Below, piece after piece: positions 44,189 through 54,555 of a stretch of 64,000 nt of DNA. Made by a program: the position numbers and the translations under genes. The notes beneath the pieces are model-generated. The model did not search any database and had not been told where the DNA came from. It was given only the letters and a program-made list of their open reading frames with translations. Origin of the DNA: Siphonodentalium dalli (lineage: Eukaryota; Mollusca; Scaphopoda; Gadilida; Siphonodentaliidae); the NCBI GenBank assembly GCA_032622095.1, contig CP136063.1, positions 215,031,982 to 215,095,981 of the forward strand, read 5' to 3'. The first letter of the stretch is position 1, and every line of letters starts with the position of its first letter.

Positions 44189-44691
44189 AATGTATAACAG
44201 AGGTGATTTTGGGGAATTGTAATTTTGCCAAAGTACTTCTATTCTAATGGAAAAAATCCCTGAGGCTCTTTGAAAAAATAGAAAATTGTTGTTCCACTGT
44301 TTTTGTAATAAAAATAAACATTTGTATATAGATCATTGCACACAAAGCACAAAAACATTTGATTCAAAGGTCGTAATATTTCTGGTAGCATATTTTTACA
44401 AAGGCAATCAGAATTTAGAATGTCAGTTCTGATTGTTTGCATATTAGTGATCATAGATTACAGTTTCAAATACATCCTCAAGTCAAAACATTATTCAGTG
44501 TATTATATGGAACACAGCTCATAGAAATTACTTCATTTCCGATCCATTAGTTTTGGGAGTTAATTGCTACTTTGATATACAGTTATTTGATGTATAACAT
44601 CTATTGGATTTTATAATTTGCATATATAACTGGACTGATAATTTCATTGACTATTAATATTGACACTTTAATTCCACACATTGAGGAAGAG
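44189..44691. other. No gene seen
   Basis: AT-rich sequence, nothing recognised. Confidence 0.35.
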
Positions 44692-44995
44692 CATATATAT
44701 TACCCAGATTATGAATATATTAACCCTTTCTATACTAAACACTGATTGATGGGTAGTTATCCCTTAGGAACTGTTCACATAATAAGTTCAATGTTTTCGC
44801 TATCGTTTACATAAAATTCTTTTTTTAAAATGGCCATTTCTCATAGTTCTTTAAATAAATGGTAATTATTAAATGGGACCTGTAACATGAAGAGTATACA
44901 TATTACCCAGATTATGAATATATTGACCCTATATATACTAAATACTCATTGATGAGTAGTCATCCCTCAGGAATTGTTCACATAATAAGTTCCAA
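44692..44995 (+). repeat. Two diverged E left ends as a 200-bp spaced duplication
   Basis: TATTACCCAGATTATGAATA then TTAACCCTTTCTATACTAAA occurs at 44698. Its near copy with TTGACCCTATATATACTAAA occurs at 44899. Each continues to CATAATAAGTTC. The shared sequence begins before the E terminus, so this is a local duplication of an already inserted element. Confidence 0.7.
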
Positions 44996-45230
44996 TAGGT
45001 CAAACTTGTGATTGTAAAATCTCTTTGGTTTATATTAAGTGCATTAAAAAATGTCTTTTGGATAAATATTTACTCTACCTTGACTTTGTCCACTTTATTT
45101 ATTGATGATCTGAATTGACTAAAAGAGTTCCTACACTGTCATAGGCATTAGTTAATGGCATCATGAATTGTTCAAACTTTTCTTCATCTTCTCCGAGCTC
45201 CAACATGAGTAATCGATCATAGGTCATTTT

Positions 45231-46018
45231 TTATACCCCCGCAACGAAGTTAGGGGGGGTATACTGGAGTCAGCTTGTCCGTCCGTCGGCGTCCGGCATC
45301 GGCGTCGTCCGTCCGTGGACACAAATTTGTCCAGAGTTTTTCTCAGTCGTTTTTTTATCAATTTCCGTGAAACTTGGCACAGACATCAATCACCATGGGA
45401 ACCTGTGCACCTGCGATTATGACGTCTGTTGGACTTTTTTTAGTGGAGTTATCCCCCCTTTTTCGACTTAGAAATTTTTCACAACATGTATACTTTTGTC
45501 CGAGCTTTTATTCCTACATTTTTCAGTCAATTTTTTAAAAACGTGGCACAGATATTTAGTACCATGGGAACTTGTGCACTTGCGATTATGACGTCTGTCC
45601 GACATTTTTTGGTGGAGTTATCCCCCTTTTTTTATTTAGAAACTTTTTTTGCAACATTCATAATTTTGTCCGAGCTTTTATTCCTACATTTTTCGGTCAA
45701 TATTTTTTAATCTTGGCACTGATATTTAGTACCATGGGAACCTGTGCACCTGCGATTATGACGTCTGTCCGACATTTTTTGGTGGAGTTATTCCCCTTTT
45801 ACAACTTAGAAATTTTTTCGCAACATGCATAATTTTGTCCAAGCTTTTATTCCTACATTTTTCGGTCAATAGGTTTAAGATTAGGGTTATGGTTGTACAC
45901 CTGCAATGGGAACTGTTATTTTATTATTTTAACTAAATGTTTACTGACATGTGAAACATCTTAGTATTTTAAAAACAGGGGGGTATCCGTAGTCCCATTG
46001 GGACAGTCACACCTCTAG
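45231..46018 (+). mobile_element. Family G Helitron-like element
   Basis: TTATACCCCCGCAACGAAGT to GTCCCATTGGGAC and CACACCTCTAG. The 5' hairpin, GTCC tract and ~170-bp core units are all present (TATTCCTACA at 45511, 45680 and 45850). Confidence 0.75.
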
Positions 46019-46187
46019 TTTTAACTTGTTATCTGAAGATTTCCCTCAATAAATTAAGGACTCCTTCTGTACTTGTATTATCTGTCATCTGCTTGTATCA
46101 CCCAGACATCCCTCCAAATGAATAGTAAGCCATTCCAATGTATACTTTTATAACTGAATGGGAGAATCCATTTAGTATAGAAAGGGT
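46019..46187 (+). mobile_element. Family E right part
   Basis: TTATCTGAAGATTTCCCTCA, ATGGGAGAATCCATTTAGTA and TAGAAAGGG, without TTAA. It is probably the right half of the E copy that begins at 44920, split by G and other sequence. Confidence 0.6.
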
Positions 46188-46620
46188 CCCCAAGGCACTC
46201 GCGCTGGGTAAATGTGCAAATAATATAACAGTTTGTAAAAACATCACCACTATTAAAGAAGAACATGGAGAAATATATAAATTTATTATATTCATTATTG
46301 ATAGTTCTCCAATAATGATATTTCACATGTTGAAACCATTGTTATGTACACAAAACTGTTACAGTGATTTGGCAACAAACATCACTGATCACATAGTAAT
46401 TTTAAATATTTTAGACTAAATATGATTTTCAGAATATTTTTATCTCATTGAATTTCGATCGTTAATGATAATGCAACAGTTATATTTTAAATAACAATGG
46501 TTTCAATTTACAAAAACTCGTTATTGGAGAGTTATTAATACTGAAAAGAACAAAATCAATATATTTTTACATGTACTTGTTGATCAAAGTCAACCTACAA
46601 GAACAACTGGCAATAATCAG
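46188..46620 (+). mobile_element. Repeat N
   Basis: CCCCAAGGCACTCGCGCTGG then ACATGGAGAAATATATAAAT, AACCATTGTTATGTAC and ACTGTTACAGTGATTTGG. It follows the N order at 5884 and joins directly to the E right end. Confidence 0.45.
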
Positions 46621-46710
46621 ATTCATAATGTACCGTAACCTATATTACGATCAAATGGGAACCTCATGTATTCAGATTATATGTTCAACAATCAAATGAC
46701 TGTTTAGAAC

Positions 46711-46959
46711 TTAACCCTTTCATGACAGGTGCTGGTGGTGGTGCAGCATTCAACAGCCTGTGCCAGTGCATTCCCTTATATATACGAGTCTCCCATAGGG
46801 AGCCTCGCATATATATAAGAAAATGCACTGGCTTACAGTCAAGGTAAATATTTCTAGGCCAATGTATTCTCTTATATATGCAAGGCTACATATATAAGAG
46901 AATGCATTGCTACAGGGTTTTAGCCAAATTTCAGGAAGATACGGTCATGGAACGGTTAA
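46711..46959 (+). mobile_element. Family C TTAA MITE
   Basis: TTAA at 46711-46714 and 46956-46959. Left end CCCTTTCATGACAGGTGCTG. Hairpin 2 has lost its loop (GCAAGGCTACATATATAAGA). Confidence 0.75.
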
Positions 46960-47044
46960 TTAATCAACTGAGAATATCCCTTCAAATAAATGAATAATAT
47001 AAAAATTTACTTGGAAATAACTGTATTGCGCAAAATCTATATGG

Positions 47045-47125
47045 GACCCTGGTAAGATGCGTGGCACATTGGGCCATCATAAACCGTCCAGGCATGGTGA
47101 AGCTGGTTCAAATTTATAATCTGTG
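47045..47125 (+). repeat. tRNA-like (SINE-type) sequence
   Basis: CCTGGTAAGATGCGTGGCAC and GCTGGTTCAAATTTATAATC resemble degenerate A and B boxes. A similar A-side occurs at 17950. No functional tRNA cloverleaf could be drawn. Confidence 0.3.
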
Positions 47126-47852
47126 ATCTATATATACAGAGAAAGTAACATGATTCATGTATCTGGGCAAGTTTGTCACTTGCTTTCCGGGGGTCAGTGA
47201 TTTTGATGTGAATTAGTATGAAATTTATCCTCTGTGAGGTCTTTCCTCCACCCTATCAATATCAGGACATATGGCCTAGCAGCTGAACCACGATAGACAG
47301 CAACAACCTAACCTTCTGATTAAGTTCTGAACAAACTTATAAACCCCCCAAATAATTGTTTCTGTTCTTATTGGAATATTACTTTAATTTGCATGTCTGC
47401 CCTAAACTGGCAGATCCCGTTAGGGGAGAAAGTCGTTCTAGGATAACAACCGACAGTAATCTGATTATGTACGGAGACCTATGTTACGATCAAATGGGAA
47501 TTTCACAATCCTGACATTCACTGATTAACCAATGGAAAATGACATTTAATTTGTTCATAAAAACTATATTATTATTAGTTTAAATTCGTTGACGCGTTAA
47601 TTTGGGTTGGCAGCGCAGTACGGACACTGATGACAGGGCTTTGACGTGGCCATGTGGGGGTATCTCGGTACATCATTGACATTTGAACTAATATCATTAA
47701 TAGACAATTGTTCTATCTTTGTTGCGATCAGAATAGTATTTTACGATTGTTAATTATGTAATGTACAAGACTTAATTATGCTGATAGTTGAAATCAGCAT
47801 TGTGCCTGTGGATGGCTTTAACCCTTCTGCTGCGTCTGCAATAGAATTAATG
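47126..47852. other. No gene seen
   Basis: Unique-looking sequence without supported features. Confidence 0.35.
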
Positions 47853-48068
47853 TACAGTAATGCCCTAAATAATCGACTCCTTAACCACAGCAGAATTATG
47901 GGAACTTTTCAGGATTTAGTCGGAAATATGGCTTGTTGCCATTCATCGGAAAGCTCTCAGTGAGAGCATTCCGATGAATAGCAACAAGCCATATTTCCGA
48001 CTAAATCCTGAAAAGTTACCCATAATTCTGTTGTGGTTAAGAAGTTGATTATTTAGGGCATTACTGTG
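47853..48068 (+). mobile_element. Family D foldback MITE
   Basis: TACAGTAATGCCCTAAATAA to TTTAGGGCATTACTGTG (last base changed). Arms are nearly perfect around AAGCTCTCAGTGAGAGC. Confidence 0.83.
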
Positions 48069-48180
48069 TACTTCGCTCAAACTATGATTATGTATTTTCC
48101 TCTCATCGAGCACAATACCCACATTTTATCAATATGGCTATATTCACATGTCCTCCTATCATTCAATTATTTTCACCACT

Positions 48181-48252
48181 ACCGGTACATATTAACCTAC
48201 CGGTACATATTAACCTACCGGTACATATTAACCTACCGGTACATATTAACCC
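48181..48252 (+). repeat. 18-bp tandem repeat, four perfect units
   Basis: ACCGGTACATATTAACCT is repeated four times immediately upstream of family H; ACCGGT is itself palindromic. Confidence 0.92.
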
Positions 48253-48254
48253 TT

Positions 48255-49031
48255 ATTATGCCCCCGATCTCCGATGGAGATTTGGGGGTATATAGTGGAG
48301 CCCTCCGTCCGTCCGTCCTTCCGTCCGTCCTTCCGTCCGTCCTTCCGTCCTTCCGTCCTTCCGTCCGTACGAACGTTTCAACTCATAACTTTGGTTTCGC
48401 TAACTCAATTCAGTTGATCTTTGGTATGCTAATAGACCAGCCGGGGGGACAAGATTTCCCCATAACTGCGGTTTCGTCCGCCCATTTTTTCCAGAGTTAC
48501 GCCCCTTTTTGGACTTAGAAAATTCAGTTTTCTGTGGCATGCGAACGTTTCAACTCATAACTTTGGTTTCGCTAATTCAATTCAGTTGATCTTTGGTATG
48601 CCAATAGACCAGCTGGGGGGGACAAGATTTCCCCATAGCCGTGGTTTCGTCCGCCCATTTTTTCCAGAGTTACGCCCCTTTTTTGACTTAGAAAATTCAG
48701 TTTTCTGCTACTTTTTTTGGTTTCCAGATGATAACTTGATTTTGGATTGTTTATTTGCAAAACCCGTTTTTTTGTGTATTACCAATATCGCAATACAGGT
48801 CAAGGTAAAATTTCGGTTCAATCGGATAATTTTTGTGAGAGTTATGACCCTTTTTCGACTTAAAAAATTCAGTTTTTTTTTTAGAAAATTCAGTTTTCCT
48901 TCTATTTTTGTGGCACCAGACCAAATTTGAAGCTAATATAGAACAACATGTGGCATTTTTATAGCGCTTAACCAGAAAGTTTCTCTGATTGTACAGTCGG
49001 GGGCGTTACCTCCGCCTAGCGGTGCACTTGT
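48255..49031 (+). mobile_element. Family H element, two core units
   Basis: TTATGCCCCCGATCTCCGAT and AGATTTGGGGG at the 5' side. The GTCC/TTCC tract is at 48307-48368. The ~172-bp core is present twice (CGAACGTTTCAACTCATAAC at 48370 and 48542). The 3' part GTCGGGGGCGTTACCTCCGC ends GGTGCACTTGT. The 20814 copy has one core unit. Confidence 0.72.
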
Positions 49032-49248
49032 ATAATAGAAGCTGTGCTGATGCAGCATTACAGTTACTACATGTGAATGTAATTTATCTTCTTATGATCA
49101 TGTTGTCAACCACGTTTTCCATTCCATGTTGCTACTTTTGGAATGGGGATAAGAACATGATTTGCCAATTTTTTATTTTTTTTGGGACGTTTACCATTTT
49201 CCAGTCACTATATGAATATTATGATGCTCTATAAAGTAAATTCTTACT

Positions 49249-49648
49249 TTAACCCTTTACCCAACAAACCGGCCAAAACCGGCCAAATAAAGCTTCAACA
49301 GCCTAAAATATCTTCGGTCTGTCTCAATAGAACCATACAAATATGGATATCATTGGAACCGGCTCATTGACCACATTGTGATGGTTATAGTTATGCCCTG
49401 TGCCAATGCATTCTCTTATATATGCGAGTCGACCATAGGTTGCCTCGCATATATAAGAGAATGCATTGGCCTAAAAAATGTCTTTTTTTAACACTTTTTA
49501 CCATTTTTTCTTACATTATTTAACAATTTTATAATTTGTAATGTGTTAAGCCAATGCATTCTCTTATATATGCGAGGCGACCTATGGTCGACTCGCATTT
49601 ATAAGAGAATGCATTGGCACAGGGCCGTTCTGTTGGGTAAAGGGTTAA
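49249..49648 (-). mobile_element. Family A twin-hairpin MITE
   Basis: TTAA at 49249-49252 and 49645-49648. Both hairpins are present, each with one further change. Confidence 0.88.
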
Positions 49649-49662
49649 CATGAGTCACACGG

Positions 49663-49752
49663 TTAAATCCTTTCTGTACAAAAAGGATTCTCCCATCAGT
49701 TATAAAAGTATACATTGGATAGGTCTAATATTCATCTGGAGGGAAGTAGTGA
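49663..49752 (-). mobile_element. Family E fragment, reverse
   Basis: TTAA then ATCCTTTCTGTACAAAAAGG and ATTCTCCCATCAGTTATAAA, the complement of the E right end; it stops after ATTCATCTGGAGGGA. Confidence 0.55.
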
Positions 49753-50128
49753 AAAGTTGCAAGTCATGCTCTTTGTACCTGACCCAAGAGTGCCAACATG
49801 GAATTGAAAACGTGCCTGACAACATGATCATATGACATGTTAAGATAAATTACAATACACATGTTAGCAAATCATCTTAATTACCATCTATCATAAGGGA
49901 TATAATTTCTTTTCAAAATTCATGCCTCTTTAAACCGTGTGACCCAAGTAGAAGTAAGAGTTAGAGCCTTATTAAACAGTAAGTTTGTATAGAAGCGAAC
50001 ATTATCATTTTCTCAATGGACAGGTAGCTACCAATTAAGGCGAGATTGTCCTGTCCCCCCTGGGCCGTTATCGTCATTTTCATTAGACTATTATAGCCGT
50101 TCTAGTTACTTATATTTATCTTCTTCAG
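49753..50128. other. Intronic sequence upstream of an exon
   Basis: No repeat ends. It leads into the pyrimidine tract TTATATTTATCTTCTTCAG of the exon at 50129. Confidence 0.35.
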
Positions 50129-50171
50129 ATGCTAAAACTCCTGCTGACTCGACGTGCTCTGAGGAGGACAG
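50129..50171 (+). CDS. Internal micro-exon (43 bp) of the same unidentified gene
   Basis: The acceptor tract ATTTATCTTCTTCAG ends at 50128 and the donor AG|GTATGTAT begins at 50172. When the leftover G from the exon at 12000-12080 is added, it reads DAKTPADSTCSEED and leaves AG. That joins the G of the exon at 53071 to give Arg. Three exons fitting phase in this way is unlikely by chance but not proof. The peptide is acidic, Ser/Thr-rich and lacks a domain. The gap from the previous exon is about 38 kb, almost all repeats. Confidence 0.6.
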
Positions 50172-50589
50172 GTATGTATCTACCTGTTAATTAACGGGTG
50201 AAAATAACAAGCACTCATCAATTAAATTAATCACTTCAAACTAATTATGAAGTACTTTCCAATAAATTATCAAACCTTCCATTGTAATCAGTATTAAGCA
50301 AAGCTCTTCTTTGAAGTCCGAAGAAAAATGTGAATAATTTACGTCTGTTTTCCAATCTATAACTCCCGATTGAGAATGGCTATTGTTTGTCTACACTTAG
50401 AGTTGTTTTTTTTACCATAAACAATTCTTAAAGGGAGAGTGTACCTAAATTTAGCTGTTTATGGGGCCCATCTCCTACTATACTCAACAGAAATTATCCA
50501 ATAAAAGAATTAATATGAGCCAAGGTTGAGAGTTAAATACACTCAAATACACAAAGAACTATGTGTTACAACAAAAATTAGTGAAAGGC
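50172..50589. other. Intronic sequence, no feature
   Basis: AT-rich, with no element ends or further splice-framed open segment recognised. Confidence 0.35.
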
Positions 50590-51052
50590 TTAACCCTTTA
50601 CCCAACAGAACGGCCTTGTGCCAATGCATTCTCTTATATATGCGAGTCGACCATAGGTCGCCTCGCATATATAAGAGAATGCATTGGCTTAACACATATT
50701 AAAAATTCTAAAATTGTCAAAGAATGTAGAAAAATATTATAAAAATTGTTAAAAAATGTAAGAAAAAATTCTAAAATTGTTAAAGAATGTAAGAAAAATG
50801 GTAAAAAGTGTTAATTTTTTTTTTTTTTAGGCCAATGCATTCTCTTATATATGCGAGGCGACCTATGGTCGACTCGCATATATAAGAGAATGCATTGGCA
50901 CAGGGCATAACTGTAACCATCACAATGTGGTCAATGAACCGGTTCCAATTATATCCATATTTGTATGGTGTTATTGAGACAGACCGAAGATATTTTAGGC
51001 TGTTGAAGCTTTATTTGGGCGTTTTTGGCCGGTTTGTTGGGTAAAGGGTTAA
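50590..51052 (+). mobile_element. Family A MITE with expanded spacer
   Basis: TTAA at 50590-50593 and 51049-51052. Both hairpins are present. The spacer has a tandem expansion: TTCTAAAATTGTCAAAGAAT and TTCTAAAATTGTTAAAGAAT recur, making this the longest simple A copy. Confidence 0.87.
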
Positions 51053-51070
51053 GCCATTTACTCATTTTAA

Positions 51071-51335
51071 TTATACCCCTCCCCAATGAGTTGTGGGGGG
51101 GGGGTATACTGGAATCAGCTTGTCCATCTGCCCTGTCCTTGAACACAATATTGTCCTAGATTTTATTCTTACATTTTCAGTCATTTTTTTAAAAACTTGG
51201 CACAGATATTTAGTACCATGGGAACCTTGCATCTGCAATTATGACATCTGTGTGACTTTTTGTTGTGGAGTTATCCCCCTTTTTCCGCAATATGCATACA
51301 TTTTTTTATCAATAAGTTTAGGATTATAGCTGCTA
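51071..51335 (+). mobile_element. Family G element, truncated
   Basis: TTATACCCCTCCCCAATGAG and GGGGGGGTATACTGG at the 5' side, one core unit, then ATCAATAAGTTTAGGATTAT. The 3' hairpin and CTAG end are missing. Confidence 0.6.
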
Positions 51336-51561
51336 TTCAAGATCATTTTCAATATTATCCAAGATGTTTTTGCATTGAAAAATATTCAACTGTCAAATTC
51401 ATTTTCTAGTAATCATGCAGACCGTTTCTGAGCAAAAAAAGTGTTAAAATAATTGTCTATCATAACCTAGTGGTATGGTTTTAGAAATATATTAGCCTAA
51501 TCTATGTTGTAAATATTGTCATGTGAGGTCCTTCAAAATGATTACTGTTATTATTATTATT

Positions 51562-52150
51562 ATTAAAGGAACTTGTTTTGTTTACATAACAATGATTTCA
51601 ACACGCGAAATTTTGGTTATTGGAGAACTATTAACAGTAGATATAAGATCAGAAGTTTATCTAGGTCTCCATTTTCTTCCGTTGTGATGTTTTACAGACA
51701 TTTTATGCCCCCGAAAAAATATTTTGGGAGCATAAAATTATAGTGTTTGTCTTTTCTGTCTGTCCGTCCAAGATTTTGTGTGTCCGCTCCATGACATCGC
51801 ATTGCTTTATTGGCTTCTGTTGAAACTTGCCATAATTGTTCCTAATGAGGAGATGATGTGTCATGCACAAATTGTTTCCCAATTGTTGAAGGTCAAGGTC
51901 ACAGAAGAAGGTCATTCTCTTGATTAAGGCATCAGACACTACCCTTCATGTCTACTCCATAACTTTTGTGTACATTACATGATTTCAATGTATTCATATT
52001 ATATTCAAAAATACTTTGTGGAACGCAACATTGCATATTATTGAAGGTCACGGTATAAATTCGCTCACGAGTTGCTTCATTACGGGGCATAGTCACTTTC
52101 GAGTGACTTTTCTTGTTTACTTTTAGCACTGTGAGTGTATTGGGTCCCTT
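51562..52150 (-). mobile_element. Repeat N with nested element M
   Basis: TTAAAGGAACTTG and ACATAACAATGATTTCAACA at the left. TTTTACAGACATTT leads into M. N resumes at CACTGTGAGTGTATTGGGTC and CCTTTAAAA. The ends therefore look inverted (AAAGG / CCTTTAA), supporting a TTAA-type element. Confidence 0.45.
51703..52116 (+). mobile_element. Element M, tandem-core/Helentron-like
   Basis: The 5' hairpin TTATGCCCCCGAAAAAATAT/TTTTGGGAGCATAAA is followed by CTGTCTGTCCGTCC. The 3' hairpin AGTCACTTTCGAGTGACT is followed by TTTCTTGTT. It has the same general build as G and H. Motifs GAAGGTCAAGGTCA and GAAGGTCACGGT recur inside. Confidence 0.55.
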
Positions 52151-52173
52151 TAAAAGTCCCTGAGTTTGATCAT

Positions 52174-52694
52174 GATCAAAGCAAGCCTTGAAATAGTGTG
52201 TCGTTCATTTTCAGAATGAGATCTCCAGAGGGTGAATTGGGTGACACTATATATCGCATGGTGGGTTAGCATCACCAAATTCACCCTCTGGGGACCTCAT
52301 TCTGCTTAGGCTTCATCTTCTGGGAAGTATCTATAGTCTCAAATTAACATTATTTATAGTTAATTTCTCCCTCCTGTTCAGTTTCTAAACCTCCTAATTT
52401 GCAGAAGATAACATGCATAATCAAGGTGACTAATAGTAATAGGTACCATGCAAGCCTTGAAATAGGGTGTCTGGCATTTGCAGAATGAGGTCCCCAGAGG
52501 GTGAATTTAGTGATGCTACCCCGCATAGCGGGCTTTCCATCACCAAATTCACCCTCTGGGAACCTCATTCTGCTTACAACCCAGAGGGTGAATTTGGTGA
52601 TGCTCGCCTGCCATGTGAGAGGGCGTCACTAAATTCACCCTCTGGTGATCTCATTCTGCAAATTACAGACGCTATTTGAAGGCTTGTAACAAAG
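52174..52694 (+). mobile_element. Composite of two F elements
   Basis: A first F starts at 52182 (CAAGCCTTGAAATAGTGTG) with its first hairpin and part of the middle. At 52451 a second F begins (CAAGCCTTGAAATAGGGTG) and runs to CTATTTGAAGGCTTG at 52686. Outer flanks GATCAAAG (52174-52181) and TAACAAAG (52687-52694) agree at 6 of 8 bases. They may be the old target duplication of the outer copy. Confidence 0.65.
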
Positions 52695-52750
52695 TATCCT
52701 GTATAAAGAGTCCTGTAAGAGGGTTTTTGCATGCAGTGCACTGAGTCATA

Positions 52751-52970
52751 TACAGTAATGCTCTAATTAATCAACTCCTTAACCACAGCAGAATTATGGG
52801 TAACTTTTCAGGATTTAGTCGGAAATATGGCTTGTTGCCATTCATCGGAAAGCTCTCGATGGTGAGAGCTTTCCGATGAATGGCAACAAGCCATATTTCC
52901 GACTAAATCTTGAAAAGTTACCCATAATTCTGCTGTGGTTAAGGAGTCGATTAATTAGAGCATTACTGTA
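52751..52970 (+). mobile_element. Family D foldback MITE
   Basis: TACAGTAATGCTCTAATTAA to TTAGAGCATTACTGTA. Arms are almost perfect around AGCTCTCGATGGTGAGAGCT. The tips GCTCTAATTAA/TTAATTAGAGC covary relative to most other copies (GCCCTAAATAA). Confidence 0.87.
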
Positions 52971-53070
52971 CATGTATCACTATTAAACTTTGAAAGTTTG
53001 ATCGTTTAATTCTTTAGGCAGCTTCAGCAGTTGTGAGTGAACAGTATTTTATTTATAAATTTCTTCCCAG

Positions 53071-53098
53071 GTCCTGTGTTAGCAGTGCCAATGATCAT
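53071..53098 (+). CDS. Internal micro-exon (28 bp) of the same unidentified gene
   Basis: The acceptor ATAAATTTCTTCCCAG ends at 53070 and the donor CAT|GTAAGTAA begins at 53099; both are strong. Joined after the exon at 50129-50171 it completes an Arg codon and reads SCVSSANDH, ending in phase 0. It is very short and would be missed by open-frame searches. Function unknown; serine-rich like the two upstream exons. The next exon was not found with confidence (a candidate is at 58530). Confidence 0.55.
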
Positions 53099-53459
53099 GT
53101 AAGTAACTTTAATTTCTACAAACAAATATGGCTACTGGCACCCAGAAGCTTATAAACTCTGCCATCATATGCAGAGTGAGATGGTCTTAATTGGTCTTCA
53201 CATTTCCAAACACCATTGCTTTTCTCCATTATTCCTTTATTTATCAAATACTTATTGAGGAGTAATTCCCTCACAAAATGTTCAGATAATAAGTTCAACT
53301 AATAAGTCGTTTATTGAACTTATTATATGAAAATTTTTCCAAGGGAAAATACAATCCCATGCAATCAATAGAGACGTCTTATCTTTTTGGCTGTCTTGTC
53401 CTCTGATTTTATTATCCATCCCTTAACTGACACTATTTCTGATTGGGCAAAAGCTGTCA

Positions 53460-54045
53460 CTTGATAATCCAGGAAAAAGTCATATTGGACTTCCGAAAGT
53501 CATATCGGACTCAATCAAGTCCAATATGACTTTTTTATCGGGACTCTGTGACGTCACGAATTTGCCAAATTAATTTGTTGAATTTGTGATGCACGCTCAA
53601 TACTCTGGTGGATTTAGCAGTCGCTTCAATTCTGCAATGAGTTTTTTTTTTCACTTCCGTGTTTACTGTTCAAAATCAGCGTTCTGATGATCAAATACAG
53701 GCTTTTATAGAGAATCAAGTGCCGACAAGTACCAAAAATAACCACAAAAGAATACTCTGGTGGATTTAGCAGTCGCTTCAATTCTGCAATGAGTTTTTTT
53801 TTTCACTTCCGTGTTTACTGTTCAAAATCAGCGTTCTGATGATCAAATACAGGCTATTATAGAGAATCAAGTGCCGACAAGTACCAAAAATAACCACAAA
53901 AGTTTTATTCCCAAAATTTTTATAAACATACAGATGGTGAAAAGTCATATTGGTGAAAAGTCTGGTTGTGGTGAAAAGTCATATTGAACTTGATGCTTCG
54001 TATCTCGTCCAATATGACTTTTCACCTCAACCTGGACTTTTACAA
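53460..54045. mobile_element. Element Q with AGTCATATTGGACTT motifs
   Basis: AAAGTCATATTGGACTTCCG and TCCAATATGACTTTTTTATC at the left, and GAAAAGTCATATTG and TCCAATATGACTTTTCACCT at the right, make nested inverted motifs at both ends. The interior has TGTGACGTCACGAATTT and a 152-bp tandem duplication. Exact ends and target duplication are unresolved. Confidence 0.5.
53599..53902 (+). repeat. 152-bp tandem duplication inside Q
   Basis: AATACTCTGGTGGATTTAGC starts at 53599 and 53751, and the copies run to ACCACAAAAG with about one difference (GGCTTTTAT/GGCTATTAT), so the duplication is recent. Confidence 0.92.
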
Positions 54046-54167
54046 GAAAAACACATACACACAACATTGTATAATAAGCATCCCTCCAGATGAATAATAG
54101 ACCATTGCAGTGAATACTTTTAGAACTGATTGGGAGAATCCATTTAGTAATGAAAGTGTTAAGTATA

Positions 54168-54245
54168 AGGGGCTGATGGTGCTCAGTTGGTAAGTTGCAT
54201 AGTGCCTTCATGAGCATGGTTAGATTCCAGATATATGGGCAGAGT
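54168..54245 (+). repeat. tRNA-like (SINE-type) sequence
   Basis: GGGGCTGATGGTGCTCAGTT GGTAAG matches a tRNA A-box (TGGTGCTCAGTTGG), and GGTTAGATTCC about 35 bp later is close to the B-box GGTTCGANTCC. A proper acceptor stem and CCA side are not seen, so a SINE head or tRNA pseudogene is more likely than a working tRNA. Confidence 0.4.
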
Positions 54246-54341
54246 GAAGAAAGTTGAGTTACCAATTAAAATAAACATTGTCACATGGTCTGATTATTTC
54301 TGCATGTATAATTTACCATGTCGCAAGATATGCCTTGTCTT

Positions 54342-54555
54342 TTAACGCTTTCTATACTAAATACTCATTGATGAGCAGTTCTCTTTTGAAAGTTATTATC
54401 TGAACATTTCCCACCAATGAATATGAATCATTCTGTTCTGGTATTATCTGTTTTTTCTGTCTGTCGTCTGCTTTTATTATCTGAACACTCCTCCAAATGA
54501 ATAATAGACCATTCCAATGTTTACTATTATAACTGAATGGGAGAATCCATTAATT
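54342..54555 (+). mobile_element. Family E element, right tip altered
   Basis: TTAA then CGCTTTCTATACTAAATACT. The body is typical, the end GGGAGAATCCATTAATTATG lacks AGTATAGAAAGGG. Confidence 0.6.

Larger units (their letters stand above)
53224..54162 (+). mobile_element. Family E element split by element Q
   Basis: The left part has TTTATTTATCAAATACTTAT and the palindrome AATAAGTTCAACTAATAAGT. The right part has ATGAATAATAGACCATTGC and GGGAGAATCCATTTAGTAAT, ending AAAGTGTTAA. About 600 bp of element Q lies between. Confidence 0.6.

Noticed and set aside
54168-54245. Functional tRNA gene
   Set aside because: A- and B-box-like motifs exist, but acceptor and anticodon stems do not pair convincingly.
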